In this document: in pieces, positions 1 through 7,170 of the stretch
Position numbering within the stretch: position 1 is the first letter of the stretch
How the letters are laid out: every line of letters begins with the position of its first letter
From: RGIG2000 sp045612665
GTDB taxonomy: Bacteria; Bacillota; Clostridia; Oscillospirales; CAG-272
Length of the DNA: 34,879 bases
Assembly: GCA_045612665.1 (NCBI GenBank)
Contig: JAZKZO010000040.1
Span: forward strand, 1-34,879
Reading direction: 5' to 3'
Translations under genes and position numbers: made by a program
Notes under the pieces: model-generated
The model's database searches: none
What the model was told of the DNA's origin: nothing
The model's input: only the letters and a program-made list of their open reading frames with translations

Positions 1-429
1 GTCAAGGAAAGCATTCAATTTGTAACGACCTATGACGAATATCTATCAATTAGAAACGAAACGGCTTTAAGCTACAAATTTTCAAGACTTTCCGAAGCCG
101 CATTTGAAAACTCCTACGTATTTTACGTTGTTCGAATGAACTTGAACGTAACAAGAACTACGTTTATGGGCTATTCTGATTTTGAGCAGATTGAAGATGG
201 ATATCAAATAACCTCGTCAAGTCTATTCAAATACACTACCGAAAAATATAGCGCCGAGGAGGGAGTCGTTCATCCCCCCGAAAGGGAAGTGATAGGAGCA
301 CCCGACCCGATGAAGAAGGTTGTTTACGAAATGGTTGTCATTCCAAAAAAGGACGTAACCTTTGAGGTTGATGCAAGCAAGCCTGTAACCGTTCAAAGAA
401 TCTATTACGCGGCCAAAACCTCGGAATAA
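1..429 (+). CDS. Secreted/lipoprotein-like protein, 3' fragment (5' end outside window)
   Basis: The frame is open from the first base to the TAA at 427-429, so this is the C-terminal 142 residues of a longer protein. The ATG at 136 is not a convincing start, because the sequence before it (VTTYDEYLSIRNE, then FENSYVFYVV) is ordinary coding sequence. The fragment has no catalytic motif I recognise. Its skeleton is a T-Y-D-E-Y segment, an F-E-x-S-Y hydrophobic strand, an acidic linker, and a late V-V-I-P-K-K strand. The two lipoproteins at 33369-33887 and 33953-34447 follow the same order (S-Y-N-E-L or T-Y-E-E-F, then F-E-x-x-Y, then L-P-K or I-P-R-K). I therefore infer a third member of one small extracytoplasmic domain family. 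Function unknown. Confidence 0.6.
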   Translation, partial: VKESIQFVTTYDEYLSIRNETALSYKFSRLSEAAFENSYVFYVVRMNLNVTRTTFMGYSDFEQIEDGYQITSSSLFKYTTEKYSAEEGVVHPPEREVIGAPDPMKKVVYEMVVIPKKDVTFEVDASKPVTVQRIYYAAKTSE

Positions 430-470
430 AAGTACACAAAGAGAAGAAAAATAAGAAAACGAACAATAAG

Positions 471-499
471 AAAAGGAACGGATTTTCCGTTCCTTTTTT
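471..499. terminator. Bidirectional rho-independent terminator
   Basis: The stem AAGGAACGGA / TCCGTTCCTT has a TTT loop. It is flanked by A residues on the left and T residues on the right, so it can end transcripts from both sides. It sits between the plus-strand fragment ending at 429 and the minus-strand esterase ending at 501. Confidence 0.85.
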
Positions 500-500
500 G

Positions 501-1469
501 CTATATTTGTTTAAGTGCGTTTTCAATCGCACCCACGATAAAGGTTGAGCCGTAGGCTGTGGGATGGATTTTATCGGCGAAGAATTCGTCTGCGTGGGGC
601 ACGATATCAAGACCGTCGAGAACCTTAATTCTTTCATATCTTGCGCACGCGCTCTTGATTGTGTCAATGCACCACATAAAGCGCTCCCAATCAACGCCGT
701 TGTTGCGCCAAAGTGGAGTTACGCACAAAATCGGAGTTGTGGGATAAAGCTTCACTAGCTTATCGTAATACTCATAAACTGCCTTTTTGTAATCGTAGCC
801 CTTTTCAATATGGTCAGCCTCGTAGTAGTTAGTGCCCATAAACACCACAAGCTTGTCGGGATTAAAGCCGTCGCACACCATCATTTTTTCTCTTGGCTCA
901 TAGCGATAGCCTGCAATTCCTTGACCGATAATCTCGTAGCCTGTTTTCATAGCGAGCATATTAACATAGGTTGCGCTTGACATAAGAGGTCCGCCACCTT
1001 GTGTTATTGAATCGCCGAGAATGAGAATTTTCTTTTTCGGGAATGGCACACTCTTGTATCCACCGTTTATATCAAAATTTTTGATACCGAACGAGGTAAT
1101 GCAGGGAAGGCAAATAATAACCCTCTTTTCTCCATTAGCCATTGTATGCTCAATATGTCCCCTTGAGGCGTCGTCGACTCTGTAAATCGCCTCGAGTTTG
1201 CCGTCAACAATAAAGTCAACGGTGTTGCTTTCCTTAATGTAGCTTGATGCAACAAAATCGAAGCTAATCTTGGTCGCATCGGTCTTAAATTCAAGCCTTA
1301 TCGCGCCCGTGTGCATAGCCCAGCCTGTCCAGCCCTGGTCGAACGCGTCGCTTTTCATATATTTAATTTGCTCCTCGCTAAAGCGAAACGCCCTGAAAAC
1401 GCCCTTGTCGGTTGTATAATGCGCGCCACCTCTTGCGAATTTTATAAGAGTTTTTGCCGAAAGCTTCAT
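501..1469 (-). CDS. SGNH/GDSL-family esterase with N-terminal beta domain (CE2-like layout)
   Basis: This is a 322-residue predicted carbohydrate (acetyl) esterase or related acyl hydrolase. Residues about 20-140 form a beta-rich N-terminal domain (T-G-W-A-M-H-T-G-A-I-R-L-E and later strands) like the jelly-roll of CE2 and related SGNH enzymes. The catalytic domain follows. Block I is L-G-D-S-I-T-Q with nucleophile S154, block II glycine lies in G-Q-G-I-A-G (182-187), block III is M-G-T-N (N214), and block V is D-K-I-H with D299 and H302. There is no signal peptide, so it probably works in the cytoplasm on imported acetylated oligosaccharides. The start is supported by GAGGTG just upstream of the ATG. 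A TTGACA/TAAAAT promoter precedes it. The neighbouring GH43 xylosidase fits a hemicellulose role, but the substrate cannot be read from the sequence. Confidence 0.82.
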   Translation of the reverse strand: MKLSAKTLIKFARGGAHYTTDKGVFRAFRFSEEQIKYMKSDAFDQGWTGWAMHTGAIRLEFKTDATKISFDFVASSYIKESNTVDFIVDGKLEAIYRVDDASRGHIEHTMANGEKRVIICLPCITSFGIKNFDINGGYKSVPFPKKKILILGDSITQGGGPLMSSATYVNMLAMKTGYEIIGQGIAGYRYEPREKMMVCDGFNPDKLVVFMGTNYYEADHIEKGYDYKKAVYEYYDKLVKLYPTTPILCVTPLWRNNGVDWERFMWCIDTIKSACARYERIKVLDGLDIVPHADEFFADKIHPTAYGSTFIVGAIENALKQI

Positions 1470-1498
1470 AGTAACACCTCGAATAAGTTTCTTATTAA

Positions 1499-1527
1499 AT
1501 TTTAACTCAAAAGCAAATCCGTGTCAA
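1499..1527 (-). promoter_or_regulatory. Sigma-A promoter of the SGNH esterase
   Basis: On the minus strand TTGACA (1522-1527) and TAAAAT (1499-1504) are separated by 17 bases. The predicted start is near 1492, giving a leader of about 23 bases. The two hexamers and the spacing are identical to those of the GH43 promoter at 4350-4378. Confidence 0.75.
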
Positions 1528-1535
1528 TAGCCGTC

Positions 1536-1564
1536 TTGAATTTTCGCGCGCGATGTGTTAAAAT
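1536..1564 (+). promoter_or_regulatory. Extended -10 sigma-A promoter of the alpha/beta hydrolase, with palindromic spacer
   Basis: TTGAAT (1536-1541), a 17-base spacer, then TGT-TAAAAT (-10 at 1559-1564, extended by the TG at 1556-1557). The spacer carries the perfect palindrome TCGCGCGCGA at 1544-1553. It is back-to-back with the esterase promoter, their -35 boxes 8 bases apart. Confidence 0.7.
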
Positions 1565-1596
1565 AACAGTAGATAATAAGCCTTAAAGGAGTAATT

Positions 1597-2679
1597 ATGC
1601 TTGATAAATTTAAGAAAAGGGCAAGAGGAATAGGCAAGGCGATTGTAATGAGTGCCGCGCTCCCCCTCGTTGGAATACCTGCTACGGCAATGCCTCTTTC
1701 GAGCGTGCTTGTGTACGAGGCAATCTTCGGCAGAAGAAGCGAAACTGAGCCTTGGATGGAGTTCCATCACGAGGATTATGGAATTTCGCTTGACCGAAGT
1801 GATTTTTACGAGGAAAACGGCACGCATATAGCGGGCTATAAATATTCAAAGCCAACCAAAAAGCCGAAGGGTGTGGTTATAATTGCGCACGGCTTTACAG
1901 GCGGTGGGCATAACAAATATATGCCGTTTATCGACGTTTTCACCTCAAACGGATATCGCGTTTTCTCGTATGATGCAAAGGGCAACGATAAAAGCGAGGG
2001 CAAGTCGATAGGTGGCTTTCCACAGGGCGTTATCGACCTCGACTACGCGATAAGGCACGTAAGAAAAATCCCCGAATATCAGGGACTGCCGATAATGCTT
2101 TTCGGACACAGCTGGGGCGCTTATTCGGTAGGAAACGTGTTAAACGTTCAAAGGGATATCGCCTGCGCCGTTATGGTTGCCGGCTTTAACGAGGGACAGG
2201 ATATGATATCTTATAGGAGCGGTCAGCTTATCGGTGGACTCTCCGAGGGAATCGGTGCTTATATCGACATATACGAAAAGCTGAAATTCGGAGATAAGAT
2301 TACTCTTAAAAGTGCCACTGACGGTCTTAAAAGCACTAAGGCGGGAATTATGATAATTCACGCAAAGGACGATACGGTTGTGCCAACCGAGTGTGGCTAC
2401 GATAAGTTTTACGAGGAATTTAAGGACGACCCTCGCTTCGAATTTGTCTTGCTCGATAGTGGCGGACATTCGTATCCGTTTTATTCGAAGCGCGCATATG
2501 AGTATAACGAGTATATAAACAACCTGTATAGCGAGTATTTAAGGGTCAACGGCTTGCATAACACAAAGCAAAGCAAGGCAACCTTTATGGAGCAAAATCT
2601 TGATAAGAAAAGATGCTTTGAGCCCGATAAGGCTCTTATGAAAAGAATAATAAAAATGTACGACAGGTACGCAAAATAA
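1597..2679 (+). CDS. Alpha/beta hydrolase (serine hydrolase, S33/monoglyceride-lipase type)
   Basis: 360 residues. After a basic, hydrophobic N-terminus (about 14-45) that may anchor it to the membrane, the canonical alpha/beta hydrolase core begins. The oxyanion region is H-G-F-T-G-G (98-103), the nucleophile elbow is G-H-S-W-G with S172, the acid is in H-A-K-D-D-T-V-V-P (D259 best placed), and the base is in G-G-H-S-Y (H291). The family covers esterases, lysophospholipases and peptidases, so the substrate is unknown. The start is fixed by AAAGGAG eight bases before the ATG and by the promoter at 1536-1564. It has its own promoter and terminator, so it is a single-gene unit divergent from the SGNH esterase. 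Confidence 0.85.
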   Translation: MLDKFKKRARGIGKAIVMSAALPLVGIPATAMPLSSVLVYEAIFGRRSETEPWMEFHHEDYGISLDRSDFYEENGTHIAGYKYSKPTKKPKGVVIIAHGFTGGGHNKYMPFIDVFTSNGYRVFSYDAKGNDKSEGKSIGGFPQGVIDLDYAIRHVRKIPEYQGLPIMLFGHSWGAYSVGNVLNVQRDIACAVMVAGFNEGQDMISYRSGQLIGGLSEGIGAYIDIYEKLKFGDKITLKSATDGLKSTKAGIMIIHAKDDTVVPTECGYDKFYEEFKDDPRFEFVLLDSGGHSYPFYSKRAYEYNEYINNLYSEYLRVNGLHNTKQSKATFMEQNLDKKRCFEPDKALMKRIIKMYDRYAK

Positions 2680-2706
2680 GCCTTCAAGGTCGAAAGAGAA
2701 ACGAAT

Positions 2707-2735
2707 AAAAAAAGACGCCCTAGGGCGTCTTTTTT
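2707..2735. terminator. Bidirectional rho-independent terminator
   Basis: The perfect palindrome AAGACGCCCTAGGGCGTCTT has an A run on its left and a T run on its right. It lies between the convergent hydrolase and GH43 genes; its right T run touches the GH43 stop codon at 2734-2736. Confidence 0.9.
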
Positions 2736-4317
2736 ATTTTGCTATGTATTCAAAATATCTAAAATCAGCGTGGTTTTGAAGTCCTGTGAGGTCCTGACAC
2801 GCCATTCCGATAAACGTGCCTGTGTGTCCCTCGTGTCCGATTTCACCGTAAGCCTCGTCGCTCAAATCCGATGCGTCAAGGTCGCCACCGATTTGAATAA
2901 ACTCCTCTCCGTCAAGGGAGTAGTAGAAGCGCAGGGTTAGTCCGTCAAGCTCGGCACGAAGCCAAACCCTTGTCGCATCTCCGACGCTTACGTATCCACC
3001 GTCAAGAGGATTGTAGAATTTGAGATTATCACGAACGATTATGCGAAGCGCGTTGTAGCCTGCTTCCTCATCGCGCGAAAGATACAAATAGAAGAAGTTA
3101 TACGTATCGTAGAAAACGGTAAGACCTGCCATTTGTTGGAAGGTTTTGGAGTCGAATTCCATCTCGATGGTCGCCTGAGCCTTGTGATGCTGTAAACGGC
3201 GAGCAACGAGAGATTGATTGTTACATGAGGTAATCGCCTCGTGTCCGTAAAGGCGCAAATAGCCCTTTCTTTCGCTTAAGCTGCCCATTCTCGCTAGTGG
3301 CAAGCGAAGTGTCTTAAAATGTGGGGGAAGCACGTCAAAATCGAAATATTCGCGCTCGGGCAACGGCTCAAATTTGTGCTCGGGCAAATCAACCTCAAAC
3401 GAGTCCTTGACAAGCACTCCGCCATCCTTTAAGCGAAGCCAACCGTTTTCGTCCCACACAACCTGTGAGATAGCCGTTTCGCGTCCGAGAATACAGCGAC
3501 TCTTTTCCTCGATAGGTCTGCCGATAAGATATGCCACGTACATATCGCCCTTAGGAGTGTCAACGAGCGATGCGTGTCCTGTACGCTGAATAGGGCTTTC
3601 GGGATTGTGTCTTGCGGTAAGAAGTGGCATAGGGTCAGCCTCGTAAGGACCCCAAACGTTACGTGAGCGTGCCATTTGAACGCCGTGATTGTACATTGTG
3701 CCACCCTCGGCAAGCATAAGGTAATAATAACCGTTTTTCTTGTATATGTGTGGCGCTTCGGTTGCACCGACGCTTGTGCCTCTGAAAATGAGCTTGGGCT
3801 CACCTACGAGCTTCTTTTCCTTTTCGGAGTATTCCTGCATTAGAATTCCCGAAAAGTCGTTTTTCTCCATTCGGTGGTCCCAACGCATATTGATAAGATA
3901 CTTTCTTCCGTCATCGTCGTGGAAAAGCGAAGGGTCAAATCCGCTTGAATTAAGATACACAGGCTCGCTCCAATCGCCGTAAAGGTCGGTTGTGGTAACG
4001 AGATAGTTGTGTGTATCCTTGAAAATTCCGTGGAAGTTTCTTGTGTTGGTGTAAATTAGATAAAAAGTTCCGTTACAGTAGGAAAGGCACGGACCCCAAA
4101 TTCCACCCGAGTTCGGATTTCCCTGCATATCAAGCTGAGAAACACGGCGAAGTGGGCTTGGAAGCTCCTCCCAATTCACAAGATCGCGCGAATGGTAAAG
4201 CTGAACGCCCTCGAACCATTGAAAGGTTGAGGTGGCAAGATAGAAGTCGTCGCCAACTCTTATAACTGACGGATCGGGATGAAATCCCGAAAGTATAGGA
4301 TTTTTAGCTGTAATCAT
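2734..4317 (-). CDS. GH43 beta-xylosidase / alpha-L-arabinofuranosidase (subfamily 11-like)
   Basis: 527 residues, the usual length of XynB-type enzymes. The N-terminal five-bladed propeller opens with N-P-I-L-S-G-F-H-P-D-P-S. D15 matches the general base, D128 (G-F-D-P-S) the pKa-setting aspartate, and E187 (T-E-A-P-H) the general acid of Selenomonas-type GH43 xylosidases (D14, D127, E186 there). The C-terminal part, from about 320 to 527, is the concanavalin-A-like GH43_C2 domain, which closes the active-site pocket in this family. There is no signal peptide, so it should cut imported xylo- or arabinoxylo-oligosaccharides in the cytoplasm. The start has GGAGA upstream and a strong promoter at 4350-4378. 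Exact specificity is not decided by sequence. Confidence 0.92.
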   Translation of the reverse strand: MITAKNPILSGFHPDPSVIRVGDDFYLATSTFQWFEGVQLYHSRDLVNWEELPSPLRRVSQLDMQGNPNSGGIWGPCLSYCNGTFYLIYTNTRNFHGIFKDTHNYLVTTTDLYGDWSEPVYLNSSGFDPSLFHDDDGRKYLINMRWDHRMEKNDFSGILMQEYSEKEKKLVGEPKLIFRGTSVGATEAPHIYKKNGYYYLMLAEGGTMYNHGVQMARSRNVWGPYEADPMPLLTARHNPESPIQRTGHASLVDTPKGDMYVAYLIGRPIEEKSRCILGRETAISQVVWDENGWLRLKDGGVLVKDSFEVDLPEHKFEPLPEREYFDFDVLPPHFKTLRLPLARMGSLSERKGYLRLYGHEAITSCNNQSLVARRLQHHKAQATIEMEFDSKTFQQMAGLTVFYDTYNFFYLYLSRDEEAGYNALRIIVRDNLKFYNPLDGGYVSVGDATRVWLRAELDGLTLRFYYSLDGEEFIQIGGDLDASDLSDEAYGEIGHEGHTGTFIGMACQDLTGLQNHADFRYFEYIAK

Positions 4318-4349
4318 AGTTTTCTCCGTTCAAAAATAATTCTATTTTT

Positions 4350-4378
4350 ATTTTATCTTAACAAAAAAGCTTTGTCAA
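4350..4378 (-). promoter_or_regulatory. Sigma-A promoter of the GH43 gene
   Basis: On the minus strand TTGACA (4373-4378), 17 bases, TAAAAT (4350-4355). Predicted start near 4343, giving a leader of about 25 bases. I see no clear catabolite-repression (cre) site here. Confidence 0.78.
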
Positions 4379-4446
4379 GCGAAAGCGAGCTATTTAAGGC
4401 TAAAAAAGACACTTTATACCGCAAAAAACAAAAATGTAAACCTACA

Positions 4447-4462
4447 GTTGACAAATTGTAAC
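4447..4462. promoter_or_regulatory. Imperfect palindrome upstream of the XRE regulator (possible operator)
   Basis: The arms GTTGACAA and TTGTAAC flank a single A; they match except for one inserted G in the left arm. It lies about 45-60 bases before the predicted start of the regulator gene. XRE-type regulators often bind short palindromes near their own genes, so autoregulation is possible but unproven. Confidence 0.3.
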
Positions 4463-4472
4463 CTTGTGTGTC

Positions 4473-4501
4473 TTGCAAAGACTCCGTTTTTGTGCTACAA
4501 T
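4473..4501 (+). promoter_or_regulatory. Extended -10 sigma-A promoter of the XRE regulator and lipoprotein
   Basis: TTGCAA (4473-4478), 17 bases, TACAAT (4496-4501) preceded by TGC, a classic extended -10. The start would be near 4508. This lies downstream of the ATG at 4464 and so rules out that longer start for the regulator. Confidence 0.75.
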
Positions 4502-4532
4502 AAAATCAGTTGCAACAGTAAAGGAGAGGCAA

Positions 4533-5771
4533 ATGAGGTTTTCCGAGAAAATAATGACCTTGAGAAAGCGCAAGGGCTGGTCGCAGGAGGAGCTTGCAAA
4601 TCAGCTTGACGTTTCAAGACAGGCAATTTACAAGTGGGAATCGGGACTTACAACGCCCGAGCTTGAGAAAATAAAAAAGCTTACCGAAATATTTGATACC
4701 ACCTTCGAGGAGCTATTAAATGATGAAAAGGAGCTTGTATTAGATAAAAAGGAAGTCGAGCCCGAGCCACAACTTGAGGTAGAATTGACTCCCAAGGCAA
4801 AAGACACAAGGGAAGAAAACGAGGCGCTACCCGAGGTGCAGAGTAAGGAAGCTCCCGTCGAGGATAAAAAGAAAAGCAAAAGGGCAAAAATAATCGCGCT
4901 TATCGTTGCGGGTGCAATCCTGTTTATGCTTTTGACAACCGTTCTTCCTGTATGTATTATTATTCGCAATATGGATATTTTCGACAGAGGAGGGCAAGAA
5001 AGCTCGCAAAGTGAGAAGGAGTCCTCGTCATCTCAGGAAAAGGATACAAACTGCTCGATTTACATAATGACCGGAAAAAGCGAGGATATATATTATAGAG
5101 TCAAGCTTACCGAGGGAAAGGGCTTCAAGCTCGATGTGCCCGAGCAGACAAGGGACTGTGTTGAGTTTTTGGGATATTTCCTCGAGGACGGAACGCAGAT
5201 AACAAACAGTGAGGGAAGCTCGCTGGTTTCGTGGCAGTCAGAAAAAAGATACACCCTTTATCCTCATTATAATTACAAGATAAAAACGGTTGAGGATTTG
5301 CAAGCATTGCAGACCTTTGCGCCCGTAAGACGCCAAGATACCTATTCGGGCGTTAATATAACTCTCGAAAACGACCTTGACCTGTCGGAGATTAAGGACT
5401 GGAATCCGCTTCTTATCTACCCCTGCTTTGACGGTAAGGGACACACAATAAAGAACCTTACCTCGACTAAGGGCGGACTTTTCGGGGATATTTACGGTAA
5501 TGGAGATAAGTATGTAAAAAATCTCAAATTCGAAAATGTAAAAATAACCATAGACAATTTCCCCGATAACACAGGATATCTATATATAGGAATTCTTGCC
5601 GGCTGGTTTCAGGGTGCGGTAGAGAATGTCAATGTTAAGTCTGGCAAGATAACGGTTGCAAAGGAATTTGAAAACAGCGTAATTTACAATAAATATTCTC
5701 AAGGTCTTATAGTTGAGTATGTAAGAGAGTTCAAAAATTGTCAAAGCAATGCGACAATTGAAATAAAATAA
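4533..5771 (+). CDS. Transmembrane XRE-family regulator with outer beta-repeat domain
   Basis: 412 residues from the ATG at 4533, which follows AAAGGAGAGG. An in-frame ATG at 4464 lies before the predicted transcription start. Residues 1-66 are a Cro/C1-type helix-turn-helix (S-Q-E-E-L-A-N-Q-L-D-V-S-R-Q-A-I-Y-K-W-E). An acidic linker (66-112) and a basic stop (D-K-K-K-S-K-R) lead to one membrane span at about 119-144. Outside are a Ser/Glu-rich tether (about 154-170), a Flg_new/InlB-like repeat ending in Y-T-L-Y-P-H-Y, and a beta-rich region like GLUG-motif repeats (G-K-G-H-T-I-K-N-L and later G-A-V-E-N-V-N-V). DNA binding is therefore inside the cell and a probable sensor outside. The lipoprotein gene starts 9 bases after its stop. 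Ligand and targets unknown. Confidence 0.78.
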   Translation: MRFSEKIMTLRKRKGWSQEELANQLDVSRQAIYKWESGLTTPELEKIKKLTEIFDTTFEELLNDEKELVLDKKEVEPEPQLEVELTPKAKDTREENEALPEVQSKEAPVEDKKKSKRAKIIALIVAGAILFMLLTTVLPVCIIIRNMDIFDRGGQESSQSEKESSSSQEKDTNCSIYIMTGKSEDIYYRVKLTEGKGFKLDVPEQTRDCVEFLGYFLEDGTQITNSEGSSLVSWQSEKRYTLYPHYNYKIKTVEDLQALQTFAPVRRQDTYSGVNITLENDLDLSEIKDWNPLLIYPCFDGKGHTIKNLTSTKGGLFGDIYGNGDKYVKNLKFENVKITIDNFPDNTGYLYIGILAGWFQGAVENVNVKSGKITVAKEFENSVIYNKYSQGLIVEYVREFKNCQSNATIEIK

Positions 5772-5780
5772 GGAGAGATT

Positions 5781-6323
5781 ATGAAAAAAATACTATCATT
5801 AATTTTAGCGCTCACAGCTCTTTTGGCGCTTTGCGCGTGCCTTTCCTCATGCCGACAGAGCACCGAGGTAAAGGACGTAGGCGAATATATGGATTTCGGC
5901 GCAAAATACACCTACAAGCACGAGAATGACTCACTTGCAAGCGGGGCTCAATCCGGCAGTCAGTCCGAAATGAAAATAACCTTTGTTTTCCATAAAAACG
6001 GTACAGGAGAATGTAGATATTATTATAAGCACAGATACAAGGATTATGACGATATAGAGGCGCCACCGTTCAGCGTCGAATCGTATACGACCGAATTTGA
6101 GTGGAGAGTGGCAAGCAACGGGGCAGTTTATCTTTTTGAGACGAAAACCACCTATAACGACGAGGATACAAGAACTGATCCAAGCGATACCGCCTTGACA
6201 AGCAAGCCAATATACTTCTCCGATGAATTTATGGTTCATCAATTGGGCGATGCGGGAACTAGCCGTTACTATATAAAGGAAGGCTCAAGGCTTGAAAAAA
6301 CGCTTGATGAGGCAGAAAAATAA
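5781..6323 (+). CDS. Small lipoprotein, partner of the membrane XRE regulator
   Basis: 180 residues with a lipoprotein signal: M-K-K, a hydrophobic stretch, and the lipobox L-S-S-C with C24 as the lipidated residue. The mature part is beta-rich and polar (M-D-F-G-A-K-Y-T-Y-K, then Y-Y-Y-K-H-R-Y, then Y-Y-I-K-E-G near the end) with no motif I recognise. AAGGAGAG precedes the ATG, and only 9 bases separate it from the regulator stop, so the two are co-transcribed. A terminator follows at once. A lipoprotein paired with a membrane-spanning regulator may report envelope state or a ligand to it; this is inferred from context only. Confidence 0.7.
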   Translation: MKKILSLILALTALLALCACLSSCRQSTEVKDVGEYMDFGAKYTYKHENDSLASGAQSGSQSEMKITFVFHKNGTGECRYYYKHRYKDYDDIEAPPFSVESYTTEFEWRVASNGAVYLFETKTTYNDEDTRTDPSDTALTSKPIYFSDEFMVHQLGDAGTSRYYIKEGSRLEKTLDEAEK

Positions 6324-6331
6324 CGTTACAT

Positions 6332-6361
6332 AAAAAATCCGACACACTGTGTCGGATTTTT
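6332..6361. terminator. Bidirectional terminator closing the polysaccharide operon
   Basis: The stem TCCGACAC / GTGTCGGA has an ACT loop, with six A residues on the left and a T run on the right. It ends the plus-strand lipoprotein unit and, read on the minus strand, the long operon whose last gene stops at 6364. Confidence 0.88.
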
Positions 6362-6363
6362 GT

Positions 6364-7170
6364 TTATTTTAGGTCCTTTTTGCCGAATATCCAAATTCCA
6401 AGGAAGACAAGAAGTGCGCTTCCGAGGAGTGTTGGTGTTAGAACGGATAGCACCTGCGTAAGATTGTAGCTTGTACCTGTGCCTATCATCGTTGAGGTGA
6501 AGAGATTTGCGTTGTTTAAGAATTCAAGTACCTTGTATGCGGTTGAGGTAGGATCTACTGCCATTCCCGCAATCATAGTAATGCTTCCGATAATTGAGAA
6601 AAGGAAGTTTACCGCAACGTACATAACAACGCTAACGCCCGCATTCTTCATAGCAACGGCGAAGAACGAGATAAGCGCGCTTATAAATACGTAAACAAGA
6701 AGCTCAAACAGTAAGGAAACAAGGAAATATCCGATATCCGACGCCTTAAACGGCTCGGCTTGATAATCGAAGAAGATAAGAGAAACTAAAAGCGTGACAA
6801 GCGCGTGCGCAACCATGAGAACGCTCATAACGACAGTGCTTGATATGAACATCGAAAGGAAAATAGATGCTCTTGATTTTCCGCTTATAATCTTGTTTCT
6901 GATAGTTCCGTATGAGAAATCCTTGCACAAAACAATGGTTACAAGGATAGGTGCGATAAGACCGAAGTTGTTGGCAGGGGAGAAGGCTGTAAAGAATTGA
7001 GCCTTTGCGCTGACGAGGCTATCTAGAAGCTCATCCATATCGAGACCGCTGAACAAAAGCTTGTAAAGAAGCGGTGAGAAGATGGCGAGCGCTCCACCGA
7101 TTATGGCGCAAACAAGGAAAAGCTTATCCCTGAATTGACGCTTAATGTCTATCTTTAACAAATTAAGCAT
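6364..7170 (-). CDS. ABC-2 type transporter permease (BcrB-like)
   Basis: 268 residues with about six membrane spans. The first is near 20-42, and a cytoplasmic loop between spans 2 and 3 carries D-F-S-Y-G-T-I-R-N-K, a signature of ABC-2 permeases of the bacitracin/lantibiotic-immunity type. The protein ends in a short K-K-D-L-K tail after the last span. The start is decided by AGGAGG upstream of the ATG, which overlaps the end of the ATPase gene by 8 bases. It forms an exporter with the ATPase at 7163-8086. As last gene of the operon it may move a lipid-linked sugar or lipid, or give resistance to envelope-active peptides; the sequence does not decide. Confidence 0.82.
   Translation of the reverse strand: MLNLLKIDIKRQFRDKLFLVCAIIGGALAIFSPLLYKLLFSGLDMDELLDSLVSAKAQFFTAFSPANNFGLIAPILVTIVLCKDFSYGTIRNKIISGKSRASIFLSMFISSTVVMSVLMVAHALVTLLVSLIFFDYQAEPFKASDIGYFLVSLLFELLVYVFISALISFFAVAMKNAGVSVVMYVAVNFLFSIIGSITMIAGMAVDPTSTAYKVLEFLNNANLFTSTMIGTGTSYNLTQVLSVLTPTLLGSALLVFLGIWIFGKKDLK

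Noticed and set aside
4448..4453. TTGACA as a -35 box for the XRE regulator
   Set aside because: No -10 hexamer lies 16-18 bases downstream; the TTGCAA/TGC-TACAAT pair fits far better. It may instead be part of a palindrome.
4464..4532. Longer N-terminus for the XRE regulator from the ATG at 4464
   Set aside because: The extended -10 promoter at 4473-4501 starts transcription after this ATG, and a strong ribosome site precedes the ATG at 4533.
4628..4969. Serine-rich minus-strand frame (113 codons)
   Set aside because: Low-complexity shadow of the acidic linker of the XRE regulator.
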